Assembly (NCBI RefSeq): GCF_021442025.1
Contig: NZ_CP090446.1
Coordinates: 372,001 to 436,000 of the forward strand
Origin: Sphingobacterium sp. SRCM116780
GTDB taxonomy: Bacteria; Bacteroidota; Bacteroidia; Sphingobacteriales; Sphingobacteriaceae
Reading direction: 5' to 3'
Length of the DNA: 64,000 nucleotides
Shown: positions 1 to 8,760 of the stretch, piece by piece
How the letters are laid out: each line of letters starts with the position of its first letter
Numbering within the stretch: position 1 is the first letter of the stretch
Notes under the pieces: generated by a model
Told to the model about the DNA's origin: nothing
The model's input: the letters and a program-made list of their open reading frames with translations, nothing else
Databases searched by the model: none
Made by a program: the position numbers and the translations under genes

Positions 1-183
1 CGAAAAAATCCAAAGACAGCAACTGCTCCCCGTTTTTATTTAGAGTTCAATTATAAGGATAAATCAAAAAAAGTAACGATGGATGCTGATTTTGATGGTA
101 ATGAAAAAATGAGAGATGCTGGTAAATCCATGATTGATGAGGTCAATCGTATATTGGCCACTGCTCAGTCCAGATCGAATTAA
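1..183 (+). CDS. C-terminal end of an unrecognised protein (partial)
   Basis: Frame 1 is open from the first base to a TAA at 181-183 and gives 60 residues, rich in Lys, Asp and Ala, with the end QSRSN. The N-terminus lies outside the window. I do not recognise a family. A strong terminator hairpin begins 18 bp after the stop, which supports this being the true 3' end of a transcribed gene. Confidence 0.6.
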   Translation, partial: RKNPKTATAPRFYLEFNYKDKSKKVTMDADFDGNEKMRDAGKSMIDEVNRILATAQSRSN

Positions 184-200
184 TGTAATTATTATAAACT

Positions 201-240
201 TTACAAAAAAAGGGAATCATTTGATTCCCTTTTTTTGTAA
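201..240. terminator. Bidirectional rho-independent terminator
   Basis: A near-perfect palindrome has 19-bp arms (TTACAAAAAAAGGGAATCA and its complement) around a 2-base centre. The 3' arm is T-rich, and so is the complementary strand. It ends the partial gene at the window start. Confidence 0.85.
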
Positions 241-418
241 AGTGAATAGCTATACTCGTATAGTAAATTATCCTATCCAAGATAAGCGTATCCTGAGAAT
301 TGATCTAATTTTTGTGCGTAAGTTTTATTGATTTGAAAGAACCTTCAAGAAAGCATTTTAGCTCTAAGCATAGTGTTGTATGGATATAAATTAATAATTT
401 GTTAAAGTTTAAGTGATT

Positions 419-446
419 TTTGTTTCATGTTGCATCATTAATTTTG
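419..446 (+). promoter_or_regulatory. Bacteroidota-type promoter of the phosphoesterase gene
   Basis: TTTG at 419-422 and TAATTTTG at 439-446 match the Bacteroidota -33/-7 pattern with 16 bp between them. Transcription would start near 451, about 20 bp before the ATG at 471. This argues against the in-frame TTG at 420 as a start. Confidence 0.5.
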
Positions 447-470
447 TCCAAAATTAATTTATACCTCAAC

Positions 471-2036
471 ATGAAAAATATATTTGCTATTGCCGCGATT
501 CTGGCTTTAAGCTACTCTGTTAATGCGCAAGAGTTTGCTAAAGGTGTTGTTTTTAATGATACCAATAAAAATGGTATACGTGATAAAAAAGAAGTTGGAA
601 TTCCAAGTGTGTCTGTCAGTAATGGAATTGAAGTTGTACAGACCGATACCAAAGGAAATTACACATTGCCTGTTACAAATGATAATATTATTTTTGTGAT
701 TAAACCTTCAGATTATACCTTACCCTTAAATAACGATTATCAACCTCAATTTTACTATATTCATAAACCTGAAGGAAGTCCAGAATTGAACTTCAAAGGT
801 GTTTCACCAACAGGACGATTACCTAAAGAAATCAATTTTGCATTGACAGCTCAAAAGGAAAAGGAAGATTTTTCTGCATTTGTCTTCGGTGATCCTCAGG
901 CTTATGATCAGATCGAGATGGATTATTTCAAACGAGGCATTATCGATCGGATTGCTGATAAGCATGCTGCTGTATTTGGTATTAGTTTAGGCGACTTAGT
1001 CGGTAATGATCTGTCCTTACATCCTAATTATAAAAAAACGATAGCATTGATGGGGTTGCCTTGGTTTAATGTAATCGGGAATCATGATCTTAACTTTGAT
1101 ACCAAGGAAGATATTTATTCAGATGAATCTTTTGAAGCTTCATTTGGCCCAGCTAACTATTCATTTAATTATGCGAATGCTCACTTTATTGTTTTAGATG
1201 ATATTATTTATCCCAATCCAGATACCGGAAAAGGTTATAAAGGTGGTTTCCGTAAAGAACAGCTAGATTTTATTGAGAATGATTTGAAATTTATTTCAAA
1301 GGATAAATTAGTGGTTTTAGCCTTTCATATCCCATTAGCTCACGAAAGTGCTGCGGTTTTTCGGACAGAAGACCGAGATCGATTATTTAATATATTGGCA
1401 AGTTATCCGCATACACTTTCCTTATCCGCACACACGCATTTTCAACAACAGAACTTTTTTGGCGCAAAGGATGGATGGAAACAAGAGAAACCGCATCATG
1501 AATATAATGTGGGAACGACTTCAGGAGATTGGTACTCTGGAGCAAAGGATACAGATGGTATCCCAGTATCGACCATGCGTGATGGTACACCTAAAGGATA
1601 TGCAGTTTTGAATATTAAAAACAATCAATATACATTTGATTACCATGTAGTAGGAAAAGATACTCAATATCAAATCGCCTTATCTGGACCATCTGTTGTT
1701 GATCAAAAATATGTACAGAGGTATCCTATTTATGCTAATTTTTTTATCGGAAAAGGAGACGATCAGGTGCTATATCGTATCAATGAAGGTAAATGGAAAG
1801 AAATGGAAACTGTAAATGAGACTGATCCTGCTTATAATTATGCCGTTGATAAATTTGATTTTGCAACTCATTATCAAGAGGGGAGAAGACCTTCCGATGG
1901 AGCGATTTCTTCCCATCTTTGGAAGTTTAATTTACCAAAATTAAAAGAAGGTAAATATAAATTAGAGGTGAAAGCAACGGATATGTTTAATCGTGTGTAT
2001 ACTGCCACGAAAGAGATCGAAGTGCTTAACCGTTAA
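471..2036 (+). CDS. Exported calcineurin-like phosphoesterase
   Basis: The protein has 521 residues. It starts with a signal peptide (about residues 1-20, ending NAQ), followed by a small beta-sandwich domain of the SdrD_B/Calcineurin_N type (about 22-115). A metallophosphatase core comes next: GDPQ (140-143), GDLVGND (about 174-180), GNHD (203-206), FHIPL (about 285-289) and HTH (321-323), the usual metal ligands. The first ligand motif has Gln where many relatives have His. A C-terminal domain of about 150 residues follows, as in Bacteroidota relatives. The protein probably acts in the periplasm or outside the cell on phosphoesters; the substrate is unknown. I chose the ATG at 471 because it gives a clean signal peptide and lies just after a promoter. 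Confidence 0.88.
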   Translation: MKNIFAIAAILALSYSVNAQEFAKGVVFNDTNKNGIRDKKEVGIPSVSVSNGIEVVQTDTKGNYTLPVTNDNIIFVIKPSDYTLPLNNDYQPQFYYIHKPEGSPELNFKGVSPTGRLPKEINFALTAQKEKEDFSAFVFGDPQAYDQIEMDYFKRGIIDRIADKHAAVFGISLGDLVGNDLSLHPNYKKTIALMGLPWFNVIGNHDLNFDTKEDIYSDESFEASFGPANYSFNYANAHFIVLDDIIYPNPDTGKGYKGGFRKEQLDFIENDLKFISKDKLVVLAFHIPLAHESAAVFRTEDRDRLFNILASYPHTLSLSAHTHFQQQNFFGAKDGWKQEKPHHEYNVGTTSGDWYSGAKDTDGIPVSTMRDGTPKGYAVLNIKNNQYTFDYHVVGKDTQYQIALSGPSVVDQKYVQRYPIYANFFIGKGDDQVLYRINEGKWKEMETVNETDPAYNYAVDKFDFATHYQEGRRPSDGAISSHLWKFNLPKLKEGKYKLEVKATDMFNRVYTATKEIEVLNR

Positions 2037-2060
2037 AATAATGGAACTTGATAATAGACT

Positions 2061-2091
2061 AAGCAACCTTTATACAAGGTTGCTTTTTTTG
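2061..2091 (+). terminator. Terminator of the phosphoesterase gene
   Basis: The stem AAGCAACCTT / AAGGTTGCTT has a short loop and is followed by a run of T residues. Confidence 0.85.
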
Positions 2092-2145
2092 TAAATGATA
2101 TTGAAAGATTAAACATTCCTTAAGGCTAACTTAATATAGGTGGTC

Positions 2146-2272
2146 TACATTTGTATCAAGTAGTTTTTGATTCATATAGTAAGGGTTAATGTGGGATCTG
2201 TTGTGAAACATGTCCAAAATTTAGTTTGTTTTTTAATAAAGGTAGTCTTGTAAAAGATTACCTTTATTTTTT
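2146..2272 (+). ncRNA. Possible small RNA between a promoter box and an orphan terminator
   Basis: TACATTTG at 2146-2153 fits the Bacteroidota -7 consensus. A hairpin with AATAAAGGTA-type arms and a T run lies at 2235-2272. No reading frame of interest lies between them, so a short non-coding transcript starting near 2158 is possible. No good -33 element is visible and I recognise no RNA family. Confidence 0.25.
2235..2272 (+). terminator. Orphan terminator hairpin
   Basis: Arms at 2235-2247 and the complement near 2256-2268 pair over 13 bp with one wobble, followed by a T run. The nearest upstream gene already has its own terminator at 2061-2091. Confidence 0.65.
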
Positions 2273-2464
2273 TATAACAAGACTTTCATATATAAACTTC
2301 GTACATCATCAAAGGAGGGACTTTCAAATATTTTCTAATTCTTTTGAAAGAGCTATTGTAACAAACAATCACATAAATCAAATAGTATCATAGTTCTCTA
2401 CTTGTATTTTATTTATGGATAAAACACTATCCGAGATAAAGAAAGATCGTTTTCGGAGAAATAG

Positions 2465-2492
2465 AAACAGCCATTTATCGAATGGCTGTTTT
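2465..2492. terminator. Hairpin at the end of the transporter gene
   Basis: AACAGCCATT / AATGGCTGTT arms surround a 5-base loop directly after the stop codon of the minus-strand gene. The T tracts are short on both strands. Confidence 0.6.
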
Positions 2493-2493
2493 A

Positions 2494-3864
2494 TTATTTA
2501 GCGTTAAGGGGTACGTTTTTATCATGTTTATGCTTAAAAAGAATAGCAAATAGAATCGCTACGATTAATGTATAAACAGAAAAAACGAGCCAGATATGAT
2601 GCCAATCTTTTAATAGTATGTCATGGTCAAATATTCCATTTTGAAAATTAATCTTTCTTTTAGTTAACCAATTCAAGAGTCTAGGATTATCAGGTGTTGT
2701 TTCTAAACGAATGGCCAAATCATGCAAATTGTTGTATGATTTTGTGTAGTATTTATCTATAATCCATCCAGAGGCCAGACTACCAAATACAGCACCAAAA
2801 CCATTAGTCATCATCATAAACAACCCTTGAGCAGAACTTCTGATTTGGGAATTCGTAGATGTTTCAACAAATAGAGAGCCTGAAATATTGAAGAAGTCAA
2901 AAGCCATTCCGTAAACAATACAAGAAAGAATAATCATCCATAAACCAGATGAAGGATCTCCATAAGCGAATAGTCCAAAACGGAGTACCCAAGCAAACAT
3001 AGAGATAAGCATGACTTTTTTGATTCCAAATCTTTTCAAGAAAAACGGAATTGCTAAAATGAATAAGGTTTCTGAAATTTGGGAAATCGACATGATAATA
3101 GTCGAATATTTTATGACGAATGAATTTGCATATTTTGGGAAAAACTTAAATTCATCTAAAAAAACATCACCATAAGCATTCGTTAATTGAAGCGCCGCAC
3201 CTAAAAGCATTGAAAAGATAAAGAACAATGCCATTTTATAGTTGCTAAATAATTTGAAAGCTTCCAATCCCAATGTTCTTATCAAAGATGAATTTTCGTT
3301 CTTAATGTTTCTTGGGGGGCATTTCGGAATAGTAAAAGAAAATAAGCCTAATCCTACGGCAGCTGCTCCTGCTATGTAAAACTGCATACCCGTCGCCTTG
3401 CTTCCTGTTAAGTTAACAATCCACATTGCAGCAATAAATCCAACCGTTCCCCACACTCGAATAGGGGGGAATGCCTTCACTAAATCATATTTACCTTGGG
3501 TTAGAACTGTGTATGCAATTGAATTTGATAATGCAAGTGTAGGCATATAAAAGCACATGGCTAATAGCATGGCATAGAAAAAAGCAGAGGGATCATTTAT
3601 TTGTGGTAAATAAAAAAGAACAGCAGCATATAGAAGATGAAGAACTAAATATAATTTCTCCGCATTTATCCATCGATCAGCAATAATTCCAATTATGGTT
3701 GGCATAAACAAAGATGCAAATCCCATTGTTGCAAAAATAGCTCCGAATTGAGTTCCGTCCCATTGTTTGGTGCCAAACCAGTAGTTTGCTATTGTAATCA
3801 ACCAAGCTCCCCACACAAAAAACTGAAGGAAGTTCATAATGGTCAACCGTAATTTAATAGACAT
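2494..3864 (-). CDS. MFS transporter, nucleoside:H+ symporter (NupG/XapB) type
   Basis: The 456-residue, very hydrophobic protein has about 12 membrane segments and the N-terminal pattern of the NHS branch of the major facilitator superfamily (LRLTIMNFLQFFVWGAWLIT, then GIIADRW). It probably imports nucleosides with protons across the inner membrane. It is slightly longer than E. coli NupG. The start lies 44 bp after the stop of the bifunctional-nuclease gene on the same strand, so the two may be co-transcribed. A loop near the C-terminus (about residues 380-415) is longer than usual. Substrate is inferred from family likeness only. Confidence 0.8.
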   Translation of the reverse strand: MSIKLRLTIMNFLQFFVWGAWLITIANYWFGTKQWDGTQFGAIFATMGFASLFMPTIIGIIADRWINAEKLYLVLHLLYAAVLFYLPQINDPSAFFYAMLLAMCFYMPTLALSNSIAYTVLTQGKYDLVKAFPPIRVWGTVGFIAAMWIVNLTGSKATGMQFYIAGAAAVGLGLFSFTIPKCPPRNIKNENSSLIRTLGLEAFKLFSNYKMALFFIFSMLLGAALQLTNAYGDVFLDEFKFFPKYANSFVIKYSTIIMSISQISETLFILAIPFFLKRFGIKKVMLISMFAWVLRFGLFAYGDPSSGLWMIILSCIVYGMAFDFFNISGSLFVETSTNSQIRSSAQGLFMMMTNGFGAVFGSLASGWIIDKYYTKSYNNLHDLAIRLETTPDNPRLLNWLTKRKINFQNGIFDHDILLKDWHHIWLVFSVYTLIVAILFAILFKHKHDKNVPLNAK

Positions 3865-3908
3865 AAATAAAGTATAGTTGAGTTTGTTTTTCTTTGAGGA
3901 TTAATTCG

Positions 3909-4535
3909 TTATTTTCTTCGCGAAATCTCATCACGAATTAAAGCTGCTTGCTCATAATTTTCATCAATAAGGGATTGATTGAGTACAGTTTTTAATTGTT
4001 CGTCTGTAAGACTTGAGAAAGGATTTTGTACCTCTGCTTTTTTTGTGGCTTCTTGTTTTATCTCATCTTCCACGATTTCTCCTTTTACTGCATTTTCAAG
4101 GTTGTCAAGAAAAGCAAACTCATTACCTTCAATGACAATACCTGCAGAAGCCAATATGAAATCATAGGTGTAAATAGGAGCTCCAAAACGTACAGCTAAA
4201 GCAACAGCATCTGAAGTACGGGCATCTATCTCTACAACTTTATCTCCATCTGAGCAGATAATCTTAGCATAGAATATACCTTCGATTAAGTTGTAGATAA
4301 GAACTTCTTCAAAATTGATGTGAAAAGATTCTGCAAAACTTTGAAATAAATCATGTGTTAGGGGACGACTAGGAATCATTTTTTCTATTCTAATCGCGAT
4401 AGCTTGTGCCTCGTGACTTCCGATAATAATCGGTAGACGACGATTCCCTCCAGACTCACCTAAAACTAATGCATATGCTCCAGATTGTGTCTGACTGTAG
4501 GATAAGCCAACGATGTCTAACTTGATTTTCTTCAT
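3909..4535 (-). CDS. Bifunctional nuclease family protein (DUF151) with C-terminal UVR motif
   Basis: The protein has 208 residues. Residues 1-135 form a BFN/DUF151 domain (MKKIKLDIVGLSYSQTQSGA, GSHEAQAIAI, ARTSDAVALAVR). The last 40 residues match a UvrB/UvrC-type motif (LNQSLIDENYEQAALIRDEI). BFN proteins have been linked to RNase/DNase activity in plants and bacteria; the role here is not known. I place the start at the ATG at 4535, where the conserved domain begins, rather than the in-frame codon at 4595. AAGAAGGG lies about 9 bp before this ATG. The longer frame would run into the neighbour's terminator. Confidence 0.85.
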   Translation of the reverse strand: MKKIKLDIVGLSYSQTQSGAYALVLGESGGNRRLPIIIGSHEAQAIAIRIEKMIPSRPLTHDLFQSFAESFHINFEEVLIYNLIEGIFYAKIICSDGDKVVEIDARTSDAVALAVRFGAPIYTYDFILASAGIVIEGNEFAFLDNLENAVKGEIVEDEIKQEATKKAEVQNPFSSLTDEQLKTVLNQSLIDENYEQAALIRDEISRRK

Positions 4536-4582
4536 TATAATACCCTTCTTACGGTTTACAAATATGCGAATATTCGAAGCAA

Positions 4583-4626
4583 AAAAAAACTCCATTCACA
4601 ATAAATTTATGAATGGAGTTTTTATA
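4583..4626 (-). terminator. Terminator of etfBA
   Basis: AAAAACTCCATTCA (4585-4598) pairs with 4610-4623. Read on the minus strand, the hairpin is followed by a run of nine T residues, just after the etfA stop. Confidence 0.9.
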
Positions 4627-4635
4627 GGAGGAAAT

Positions 4636-5610
4636 TTATAGTCCTTTATAAGCTTTTAAAGCCGAAATTAATTTAGGAACAACGTCAAAAGCGTCGCCTA
4701 TAATACCATAATCTGCTACTTTAAAAAAAGGCGCTTCAGGATCTTTATTAATCACAACAATCGTTTTTGAGGAACTTACTCCTGCTAAATGTTGAATGGC
4801 ACCAGAAATGCCAATAGCAATATACAAGTTAGGACTCACGACAATTCCTGTTTGTCCTACGTGCTCCGAGTGAGGTCTCCATCCTGCATCAGATACAGGT
4901 TTAGAACAAGCTGTTGCAGCGCCTAAGACATTGGCTAATTCTTCAATCATCGCCCAGTTTTCGGGACCTTTCAAACCTCTACCTGCAGATACAACAATAT
5001 CAGCCTCTGGTAAAGATATTTTATCTGTAGCCCTAACAATTTCTTTCACAATTGTACTGAAATCCGAAGCATCAACACTTGGAGTATAATTTTCGATTGC
5101 AGCAGATACCTCTGATTCTTTTACTTCAAAAGAATTTGGATTTAAAGCGATTACTTTTATAGCAGAAGTTAGTGCTACAAATGAGAATGCTTTACCTGAG
5201 AAAGCACCAGTCTTCACTTGTAGATTTTGACCATTTATGGTTGGTAATTCAATCGCACCATCTGCTAAGGCTGCATTTAATTTTGCAGCAATACGTGGAG
5301 CTAAGCCCTTCCCTGAAAAGGAATTTGATAACACAACCACAGATGCATCATTTGCTTTTGATGCATCAACGATGATAGCAGCATAAGCCTGGTTGACAAA
5401 TGATTTTAATTGCTCTGTATTTACACTCAAAACTTTGCTTGCACCGTATTTGCCCAATTGACTCAATTGAGCTTCTTCTACATTTCCGATAGATATTGCA
5501 ATAACCTGATTTTGCGTTTGATTAGCGATAGCTTTAGCATAGGAAACAGCTTCGAACGCTGATTTCTTAAACTTACCATCTGTATTTTCTACATATACTA
5601 ATATTGACAT
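4636..5610 (-). CDS. etfA: Electron transfer flavoprotein, alpha subunit
   Basis: The 324-residue protein carries the FAD-binding C-terminal domain typical of EtfA: VSAGRGLKGPENW near residues 206-218, then KPVSDAGWRPHSEHVGQTG and SGAIQHLAG. With EtfB it forms the heterodimer that passes electrons from acyl-CoA dehydrogenases and related enzymes to the respiratory chain. It follows etfB by 21 bp in the same direction and ends at a strong terminator, so etfBA is a two-gene operon. Length is normal and all key motifs are present. Confidence 0.95.
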   Translation of the reverse strand: MSILVYVENTDGKFKKSAFEAVSYAKAIANQTQNQVIAISIGNVEEAQLSQLGKYGASKVLSVNTEQLKSFVNQAYAAIIVDASKANDASVVVLSNSFSGKGLAPRIAAKLNAALADGAIELPTINGQNLQVKTGAFSGKAFSFVALTSAIKVIALNPNSFEVKESEVSAAIENYTPSVDASDFSTIVKEIVRATDKISLPEADIVVSAGRGLKGPENWAMIEELANVLGAATACSKPVSDAGWRPHSEHVGQTGIVVSPNLYIAIGISGAIQHLAGVSSSKTIVVINKDPEAPFFKVADYGIIGDAFDVVPKLISALKAYKGL

Positions 5611-5631
5611 GTTTTTTCTTTTAAATGTTGA

Positions 5632-6369
5632 TTAAATTACTTTTGCTTTTTCGTGCAAAAGAGCTACTAATTTTTCCACGTCTCCAGCATCCACTAAGGT
5701 GACAGTACCGCGAGGTTCTGGAGTCTCAAATTTTACAATTTGTGATAGTTGAGCGACTTCAAGAGGTTCAATCACATCTAAAGGTTTTGTTCTTGCGCTC
5801 ATAATACCTCTCATGTTCGGAATTTTAGTTTCAGCAACACCTTCAGCTGTACCAATGACAGCAGGTAAGTTTAACGTTAATACTTCCTTTCCACCTTCGA
5901 TTTCGCGTTCTACGGTTGCCGTATTTCCATCTATATCTAGTTTTTTACTGATGGAGACAGAAGGGATGTTTAGAAGTGAGGCTACAAAGCCAGCTACTTG
6001 TGCACCATTATAATCAATGGATTCTCTTCCTGTTAATATAAGATCAAAGTTGTTTTCTTTCGCATAATGAGCAATTTGATTGGCTACAAACCAAGCGTCC
6101 CTAGGGGTTGCATTTACGCGGATTGCATTGTCTGCACCTGTTGCCAAGGCTTTACGAATGGTAGCATCAGTACTTGCATCTCCAACTGTAATAACAGTTA
6201 CAGAACCTTTTCCTCCTTCTGCTAAATCTATTGCTTTTGATAAGGCAATCTCATCATATGGATTCACAATGTATTGTACACCCGCACTATTAAAAGCGGT
6301 GTTGTCATTGGTGAACGTAATTTTTGAAGTAGTGTCGGGGACATTACTTATGCAGACTAATATTTTCAT
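5632..6369 (-). CDS. etfB: Electron transfer flavoprotein, beta subunit
   Basis: The 245-residue protein begins MKILVCISNVPDT and shows the conserved NPYDEIALSKAI, the AMP-binding region (VGDAST..RKALATGADNAIR) and the TGRESIDYNGAQV stretch. It is the first gene of the etfBA operon and binds AMP and the shared FAD with EtfA. A minus-strand TAGGTTTG box lies about 20 bp upstream of the ATG. Confidence 0.95.
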   Translation of the reverse strand: MKILVCISNVPDTTSKITFTNDNTAFNSAGVQYIVNPYDEIALSKAIDLAEGGKGSVTVITVGDASTDATIRKALATGADNAIRVNATPRDAWFVANQIAHYAKENNFDLILTGRESIDYNGAQVAGFVASLLNIPSVSISKKLDIDGNTATVEREIEGGKEVLTLNLPAVIGTAEGVAETKIPNMRGIMSARTKPLDVIEPLEVAQLSQIVKFETPEPRGTVTLVDAGDVEKLVALLHEKAKVI

Positions 6370-6709
6370 AATTTATTACCGTTTTATACAAACCTACTAT
6401 AATTTAGGTTAAATGTAAAGATAATTTAGGAGAGTAGGATATGAATGAATAGTGAATATTCAATTTTGTTTTTATTAAAATTAAAGGCTTATTTGTCTAA
6501 ATTATCGAATTTTATATTCGTTAAATGTGTATATTTTACGAATTATATAATTTTTATTTCAATTTTTCTAAATTTCTACCTGATTATTCATTCGTCAATA
6601 TTCCGTCATTTTTATATGCTAGCATAGTATTTTGTTTTCAATCTTTGATTTTTAGCTTCTCCAATTATTTATAACTTTACAGGTGTAAAATTTATAAAAT
6701 TGAAAATAC
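6370..6709. other. AT-rich divergent promoter region
   Basis: The stretch separates divergent etfB and the TPR gene. It holds the etfB -7 box, and for the TPR gene TTTG at 6644-6647 with TAACTTTA at 6672-6679. A 60-codon frame at 6445-6627 is a chance AT-rich frame and is not annotated. Confidence 0.5.
6389..6396 (-). promoter_or_regulatory. -7 box of the etfBA promoter
   Basis: On the minus strand these bases read TAGGTTTG, a perfect match to TAnnTTTG, about 20 bp before the etfB ATG. No clear -33 element is seen. Confidence 0.45.
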
Positions 6710-7045
6710 ATGACAGCTGATCGTTTGCAACAATTACTGGACTTTTTGAAGGATTCTCCTCAAGATCCTTTTTTGAAATATGCTTTAGCTACAGAATATT
6801 TAAAGTTGGGAAATCAGGGAGAAGCGCTTAATGGCTACCTGGACTTAATTGCCAATCATGAAGATTATGTAGGAACCTATTATCATCTTGGTAAACTGTA
6901 CGAAAAACTGAACCAATTGGAAGATGCGCGGGAGATTTATAAAAAGGGAATGTTGATTACCCAACAAAAACGTAATATGCATGCGTTAAGTGAGTTACGT
7001 GGAGCCTTGAGTTTGCTTGATGGCGACGATGAAGATGAGTATTAA
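6710..7045 (+). CDS. Small tetratricopeptide-repeat protein
   Basis: The 111-residue soluble protein consists of about three TPR-like helix pairs (DPFLKYALATEYLKLGNQGE, then TYYHLGKLYEKLNQLEDARE) and an acidic tail ending DGDDEDEY. No signal peptide or membrane segment is seen. TPR repeats mediate protein contacts; the partner is unknown. It is followed after 84 bp by a lipoprotein gene on the same strand. Confidence 0.75.
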   Translation: MTADRLQQLLDFLKDSPQDPFLKYALATEYLKLGNQGEALNGYLDLIANHEDYVGTYYHLGKLYEKLNQLEDAREIYKKGMLITQQKRNMHALSELRGALSLLDGDDEDEY

Positions 7046-7129
7046 CACTTTTTTAACATTTAACATTTAATTTTTGGTATTCATTTTGAGTATAACTTCT
7101 TAGGATCTTGAGGAGGAGTTATAAAGAAG

Positions 7130-7543
7130 ATGAAAAGGCTGTTTATTTTACTATTATCTATACTATTTGTCTTTACAGCATGTGACAATCAGCGTAAAGG
7201 AGCTGAACTTATAAAAGACAAAGAGCACAGAAATGCAGATTTGAATAATCTGAGTGGTGATTACATGGGCGTTATGCCTTGTGCTGATTGTGATGGTATT
7301 GAAACGGTCTTGAAATTAAATAAAAATTTTTCTTATAGCTATTCATCCAAGTATTTGAATAAAAGTGATGAGGTGTTTGTGAAGGATGGAAAATGGAAAT
7401 TTGAAAATAATATCATTACGCTTGAGGGAGTCGATTATAAATTTAAATTGGGAGATACAAAACTCTTACAATTGGATTTAGCAGGTAATGAGATCGGAGG
7501 AGAGTTGGCTGATAATTATAAGTTGGAAAAAATGAAAGAGTAA
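7130..7543 (+). CDS. NlpE-like lipoprotein
   Basis: The 137-residue protein has a lipoprotein signal peptide with lipobox FTAC (Cys18). The mature part contains GDYMGVMPCADCDGI, the CxxC motif typical of the N-terminal domain of copper-homeostasis/stress-sensor lipoprotein NlpE and its relatives. It ends soon after this single domain, so it lacks the second domain of E. coli NlpE. A role in envelope or metal sensing is inferred from the family. A purine-rich AGGAGG lies about 16 bp upstream of the start. Confidence 0.8.
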   Translation: MKRLFILLLSILFVFTACDNQRKGAELIKDKEHRNADLNNLSGDYMGVMPCADCDGIETVLKLNKNFSYSYSSKYLNKSDEVFVKDGKWKFENNIITLEGVDYKFKLGDTKLLQLDLAGNEIGGELADNYKLEKMKE

Positions 7544-7545
7544 TA

Positions 7546-7570
7546 AAAAAGCCTTCATGAAGGCTTTTTC
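7546..7570. terminator. Bidirectional terminator between convergent genes
   Basis: The arms AAAAAGCCTTC / GAAGGCTTTTT around a 2-base centre follow the NlpE-like stop and also lie just after the desulfurase stop on the other strand. Confidence 0.9.
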
Positions 7571-7582
7571 TATGAAGTTATT

Positions 7583-8710
7583 TTATTTGCATAACTCTTT
7601 CAAATGATTGACTACAAAATCAATTTCGGCTCTTGTATTATTTCTAGAGAATGAAAAGCGAACTGAAGGTCGTGTTCCATCAGCCTTAATAGCGCCCAAT
7701 ACATGCGAACCAATATCAGTCCCTGAACTACAAGCACTACCTCCTGAACAAGAAATACCTGCAATATCTAAATTAAACAATAACATGTCTGCCATCTCTG
7801 TGCAGGGGAAAGATACATTCAAAACCGTATAGAGCGATTTATTTGCTACTGTTACACCATTAAATTTGATATCTGGAATTGCAGATTGTAATTGTTCCAT
7901 CATATAGGTTTTTAAACCTTGTATATAGGCAGCGTGCTCTTCCATATGTTGATAGCTAAGTTCAAGTGCCTTAGCTAAACCTGCTATGCCGTATACATTC
8001 TCTGTACCACCACGCATATTACGTTCTTGCGCTCCTCCATAAATCATTGGTTTGATTTTGTTGTTCGCATTGATATATAGAAAACCAACACCTTTCGGAC
8101 CATGAAATTTATGTGCAGCACCTGTAATAAAATCAATTTTTAATTTACTTAAATCATGTGGATAATGTCCCATAGTTTGGACCGTATCTGAATGAAGGAC
8201 AGCATTGTATTTTTGACAGATTTCAGAAATTTTTTCAATATCATTTATATTCCCCAATTCATTATTAGCATGCATGATGGAAACAAATGTTCTTGGGTTT
8301 TGGGCTAATAATTCTTCCAATTGATTTAAATCAATATTCCCCTCCGCATCTACTTGTAATAAATCGAGATGAACTTTTCCCAACTTTTGTATTTCTTCTA
8401 AGGTATGTAATACAGCGTGGTGCTCAATTGGTGTTGTAATAGCATGCGTGATACCAAAATCCAAGATAGAACGTACGATTGCCATATTATCTGCTTCAGT
8501 ACCTCCTGAGGTAAAGAATATTTCAGAGGGTGAGGTTTTTAATATATGGGCAATTGTTTTACGAGATTTCTCAACAATTGTTTTTACTTGTCGACCATGT
8601 GAATGAATAGACGATGGATTACCAAAATTATTTTCCATCGTGTCTATCATGACACGAATCACTTCTGGATCTAGTGCTGTAGTTGCAGCATTATCAAAAT
8701 ATACTTGCAT
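7583..8710 (-). CDS. Cysteine desulfurase (NifS/IscS type)
   Basis: The 375-residue PLP enzyme shows YFDNAATT at the N-terminus, GGTEADN (69-75), EHHAV, the PLP lysine in GAAHKFHGPKG (Lys201) and the catalytic cysteine in SACSSG (Cys327). It removes sulfur from cysteine for Fe-S clusters, thiamine or tRNA modification. No IscU or SufU gene is adjacent, so the pathway cannot be assigned. I use the ATG at 8710 because the alternative TTG three codons earlier overlaps a TAATTTTG promoter box (8717-8724). The transcript may therefore start at or very near the ATG. Confidence 0.92.
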   Translation of the reverse strand: MQVYFDNAATTALDPEVIRVMIDTMENNFGNPSSIHSHGRQVKTIVEKSRKTIAHILKTSPSEIFFTSGGTEADNMAIVRSILDFGITHAITTPIEHHAVLHTLEEIQKLGKVHLDLLQVDAEGNIDLNQLEELLAQNPRTFVSIMHANNELGNINDIEKISEICQKYNAVLHSDTVQTMGHYPHDLSKLKIDFITGAAHKFHGPKGVGFLYINANNKIKPMIYGGAQERNMRGGTENVYGIAGLAKALELSYQHMEEHAAYIQGLKTYMMEQLQSAIPDIKFNGVTVANKSLYTVLNVSFPCTEMADMLLFNLDIAGISCSGGSACSSGTDIGSHVLGAIKADGTRPSVRFSFSRNNTRAEIDFVVNHLKELCK

Positions 8711-8716
8711 AGTGCA

Positions 8717-8724
8717 CAAAATTA
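8717..8724 (-). promoter_or_regulatory. -7 box of the cysteine desulfurase gene, 6 bp from the ATG
   Basis: The minus strand reads TAATTTTG here, with only TGCACT between it and the ATG, suggesting a leaderless mRNA. No clear -33 element was found. Confidence 0.4.
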
Positions 8725-8760
8725 AGTAAAAGTAGGTTTACTTACTGTGCTACATGATAA

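Larger units (their letters stand above)
2037..2493. other. Gene-free stretch between convergent genes, with three hairpins
   Basis: No convincing protein gene is visible. The stretch holds the terminator of the phosphoesterase (2061-2091), a TAnnTTTG-like box (2146-2153), an orphan terminator (2235-2272) and a hairpin before the end of the transporter gene (2465-2492). The box and orphan terminator could delimit a small RNA of about 110 nt. Confidence 0.5.

Noticed and set aside
134..331. A 65-codon frame near the window start
   Set aside because: It overlaps the end of the partial gene in another frame and runs through a terminator hairpin.
6445..6627. A 60-codon frame between etfB and the TPR gene
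   Set aside because: The translation is AT-rich-biased (Phe, Ile, Tyr, Asn) without family features and it lies in the divergent promoter region.
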